From assembly GCA_014843695.1 (NCBI GenBank), contig CM026391.1:35022291-35086290 (forward strand): a stretch of 64,000 nt of DNA, given 5' to 3'. The first letter of the stretch is position 1. Each line of letters opens with the position of its first letter. This DNA comes from Archivesica marissinica. Lineage: Eukaryota; Mollusca; Bivalvia; Venerida; Vesicomyidae. Positions 61,617-64,000 of this stretch are shown in pieces. The notes under the pieces are model-generated. The model ran no database searches. It worked only from the letters and a program-made list of their open reading frames with translations, and was not told the origin of the DNA. Made by a program: the position numbers and the translations under genes.

Positions 61617-62807
61617 CATATATGAATGTTTACCAATACTAGTCTGTAACTTGTATAAATTATGAATGTTTACCAATACTAGTATGTAACTTGTATAAAT
61701 TATGAATGTTTACCAATACTAGTACGTAACTTGTATAAATTATGAATGTTTACCAATACTAGTATGTAACTTGTATAAATTATGAATGTTTACCAATACT
61801 AGTATGTAACTTGTATAAATTATGAATGTTTACCAATACTAGTACGTAACTTGTATAAATTATGAATGTTTACCAATACTAGTATGTAACTTGTATATGA
61901 ATGTTTACCAATACTAGTATGTAACTTGTATATGAATGTTTACCAACACTAGTATGTAGCTTGTATATGAATGTTTACCAATACTAGTATGTAACTTGTA
62001 TATGAATGTTTACCAATACTAGTATGTAACTTGTATATGAATGTTTACCAATACTATTATGTAACTTGTATATGAATGTTTACCAACACTAGTATGTAAC
62101 TTGTATATGAATGTTTACCAATACTAGTATGTAACTTGTATATGAATGTTTACCAATACTAGTATGTAACTTGTATATGAATGTTTACCAATACTATTAT
62201 GTAACTTGTATATGAATGTTTACCAACACTAGTATGTAACTTGTATATGAATGTTTACCAATACTAGTATGTAACTTGTATATGAATGTTTACCAATACT
62301 AGTATGTAACTTGTATATGAATGTTTACCAATACTATTATGTAACTTGTATATGAATGTTTACCAACACTAGTATGTAACTTGTATATGAATGTTTACCA
62401 ATACTAGTATGTAACTTGTATATGAATGTTTACCAATACTAGTATGTAACTTGTATATGAATGTTTACCAATACTAGTATGTAACTTGTATAAATTATGA
62501 ATGTTTACCAATACTAGTATGTAACTTGTATATGAATGTTTACCAATACTAGTATGTAACTTGTATATGAATGTTTACCAATACTAGTCTGTAACTTGTA
62601 TAAATTATGAATGTTTACCAATACTAGTATGTAACTTGTATAAATTATGAATGTTTACCAATACTAGTCTGTAACTTGTATAAATTATGAATGTTTACCA
62701 ATATTAGTCTGTAACTTGTATAAATTATGAATGTTTACCAATACTAGTCTGTAACTTGTATAAATTATGAATGTTTACCAATACTAGTATGTAACTTGTA
62801 TAAATTA
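61617..62807. repeat. 35/40-bp minisatellite, middle segment
   Basis: Mixes 35-bp units with 40-bp units that add AAATT (TATAAATTATGAATG). Between about 61943 and 62400 a four-unit, 140-bp higher-order repeat is visible: CAACACTAGTATG, two CAATACTAGTATG and CAATACTATTATG, three times over. Confidence 0.96.
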
Positions 62808-63257
62808 TAGGGATGGCAATGAATGGTGATTGTGATATTCGAATATTCGGATGATCTTCCGAACGAATATTCGAATATTCGCAAACTTTCGATTTCCACT
62901 ACAGTTAGTACCTGTAAAACAAATGCTTCGCAGTTTGTGTCCTGTCAAATAGACTGCATTAATCAATTAGTGACCCCTGTAAGGTGTGAACAACATGTCA
63001 TCACCCTCCTTTGTTATTTGGAGCCAAATCGCGATGACATTTCGCACCTTCGGGCACGCATTGGGTCATTCTTTGTTTTCGAAACTTAATTGATTGAAAT
63101 TTAAACAAACATATATATCCTTTTAAGTTATGATTTAACTGCAATTGATTAAAATTTGATTTTAATTTTTTTTTAATATTCGAATATGGTTTTAATATTC
63201 GAATATTCGGACGTTCGAACGAATATTCGAATATTCGTACATTCGTTGCCATCCCTA
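62808..63257. mobile_element. hAT-type MITE with perfect 8-bp target duplication
   Basis: The ends are TAGGGATGGCAATGAATG and the inverted CATTCGTTGCCATCCCTA, with subterminal CGAATATTCG palindromes on both sides. ATAAATTA occurs at 62800-62807 and 63258-63265; removing the element and one copy restores a normal 40-bp array unit. TAGGGATGG-type termini and 8-bp duplications are hallmarks of the hAT superfamily. At 450 bp without a transposase it is non-autonomous. It inserted after this part of the array had formed. Confidence 0.93.
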
Positions 63258-63915
63258 ATAAATTATGAATGTTTACCAATACTAGTCTGTAACTTGTATA
63301 AATTATGACTGTTTACCAATACTAGTATGTAACTTGTATAAATTATGAATGTTTACCAATACTAGTATGTAACTTGTATAAATTATGAATGTTTACCAAT
63401 ACTAGTATGTAACTTGTATAAATTATGAATGTTTACCAATACTAGTATGTAACTTGTATAAATTATGAATGTTTACCAATACTAGTATGTAACTTGTATA
63501 TGAATGTTTACCAATACTAGTATGTAACTTGTATAAATTATGAATGTTTACCAATACTAGTATGTAACTTGTATAATTATGAATGTTTACCAATACTAGT
63601 TGTAACTTGTATATGAATGTTTACCAATACTAGTATGTAACTTGTATAAATTATGAATGTTTACCAATACTAGTATGTAACTTGTATAAATTATGAATGT
63701 TTACCAATACTAGTATGTAACTTGTATATGAATGTTTACCAATACTAGTATGTAACTTGTATAAATTATGAATGTTTACCAATACTAGTATGTAACTTGT
63801 ATACATTATGAATGTTTACCAATACTAGTATGTAACTTGTATATGAATGTTTACCAATACTAGTATGTAACTTGTATATGAATGTTTACCAACACTATTA
63901 TGTAACTTATATATG
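63258..63915. repeat. 35/40-bp minisatellite, right segment
   Basis: The array resumes after the hAT element, mostly 40-bp units, and decays after about 63890 (TATGTAACTTATATATGAAT). The last 85 bases of the window are unrecognised. Confidence 0.95.
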
Positions 63916-64000
63916 AATATTCAATGTCATTCAATGGTTAGTGTTCTCCTACTATAGTTGTGGATGTTTAGAATGAAAGGTATTTCTGGAAGTATTTAGT

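Overview
This looks like repeat-saturated nuclear DNA of an invertebrate animal. I found no host protein-coding gene, rRNA or functional tRNA gene that I can defend. The evidence for an animal genome is AT-rich composition, several tRNA-derived SINE families, decayed non-LTR retrotransposons with FADD/YADD reverse transcriptases, hAT and TTAA-type MITEs, and very large minisatellites. A marine mollusc, perhaps a bivalve, is my best guess. It rests on general resemblance of the SINE central domain and LINE remnants, not on any gene.

More than half of the window is tandem repeat, in over twenty unrelated arrays. The largest are a 63-bp array (1-4341), a 26/27-bp array of about 550 visible copies (about 6396-22098, holding a 1000-N gap), a 28-bp array (32888-35463), a 36-bp array (41806-43530), a 57/77-bp array (51267-55649, holding a second 1000-N gap) and a 35/40-bp array (59224-63915) interrupted by a LINE and a hAT element. 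Many units are multiples of 3 bp, so the arrays give long meaningless open frames on both strands.

Between the arrays lie dispersed elements that can be sorted by comparing copies inside the window. SINE A is tRNA-headed with an ATTAATATAAGTTG tail. SINE B has a different head and central domain but the same tail type. SINE C has a Thr-tRNA-like head and a 3' hairpin tail. SINE D has a Ser/Leu-tRNA-like head and the same hairpin tail. SINE E is a single tRNA-headed candidate. There is also a GC-rich retroposon (56899-57458) with a variant hairpin tail, a five-copy MITE family bounded by TTAA, one hAT-type MITE with a perfect 8-bp target duplication, and three LINE remnants (38920-40735, 49500-51170, and 59686-61612 on the minus strand).

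The main discovery is that several minisatellites are amplified pieces of the SINEs they touch. The 18-bp array at 4384-5369 is a multiplied box A of SINE A and runs straight into the rest of that SINE. The 22-bp array at 58317-59106 is a multiplied box B region of another SINE A. The 31-bp array at 38318-38549 is the multiplied 3' tail of a SINE C and sits inside that insertion's target-site duplications. A 79-bp array at 26921-27150 is also SINE C tail. Two SINE 3' tail types also share one hairpin whose stem changes by paired, compensatory substitutions, which points to a conserved recognition structure for a LINE partner.
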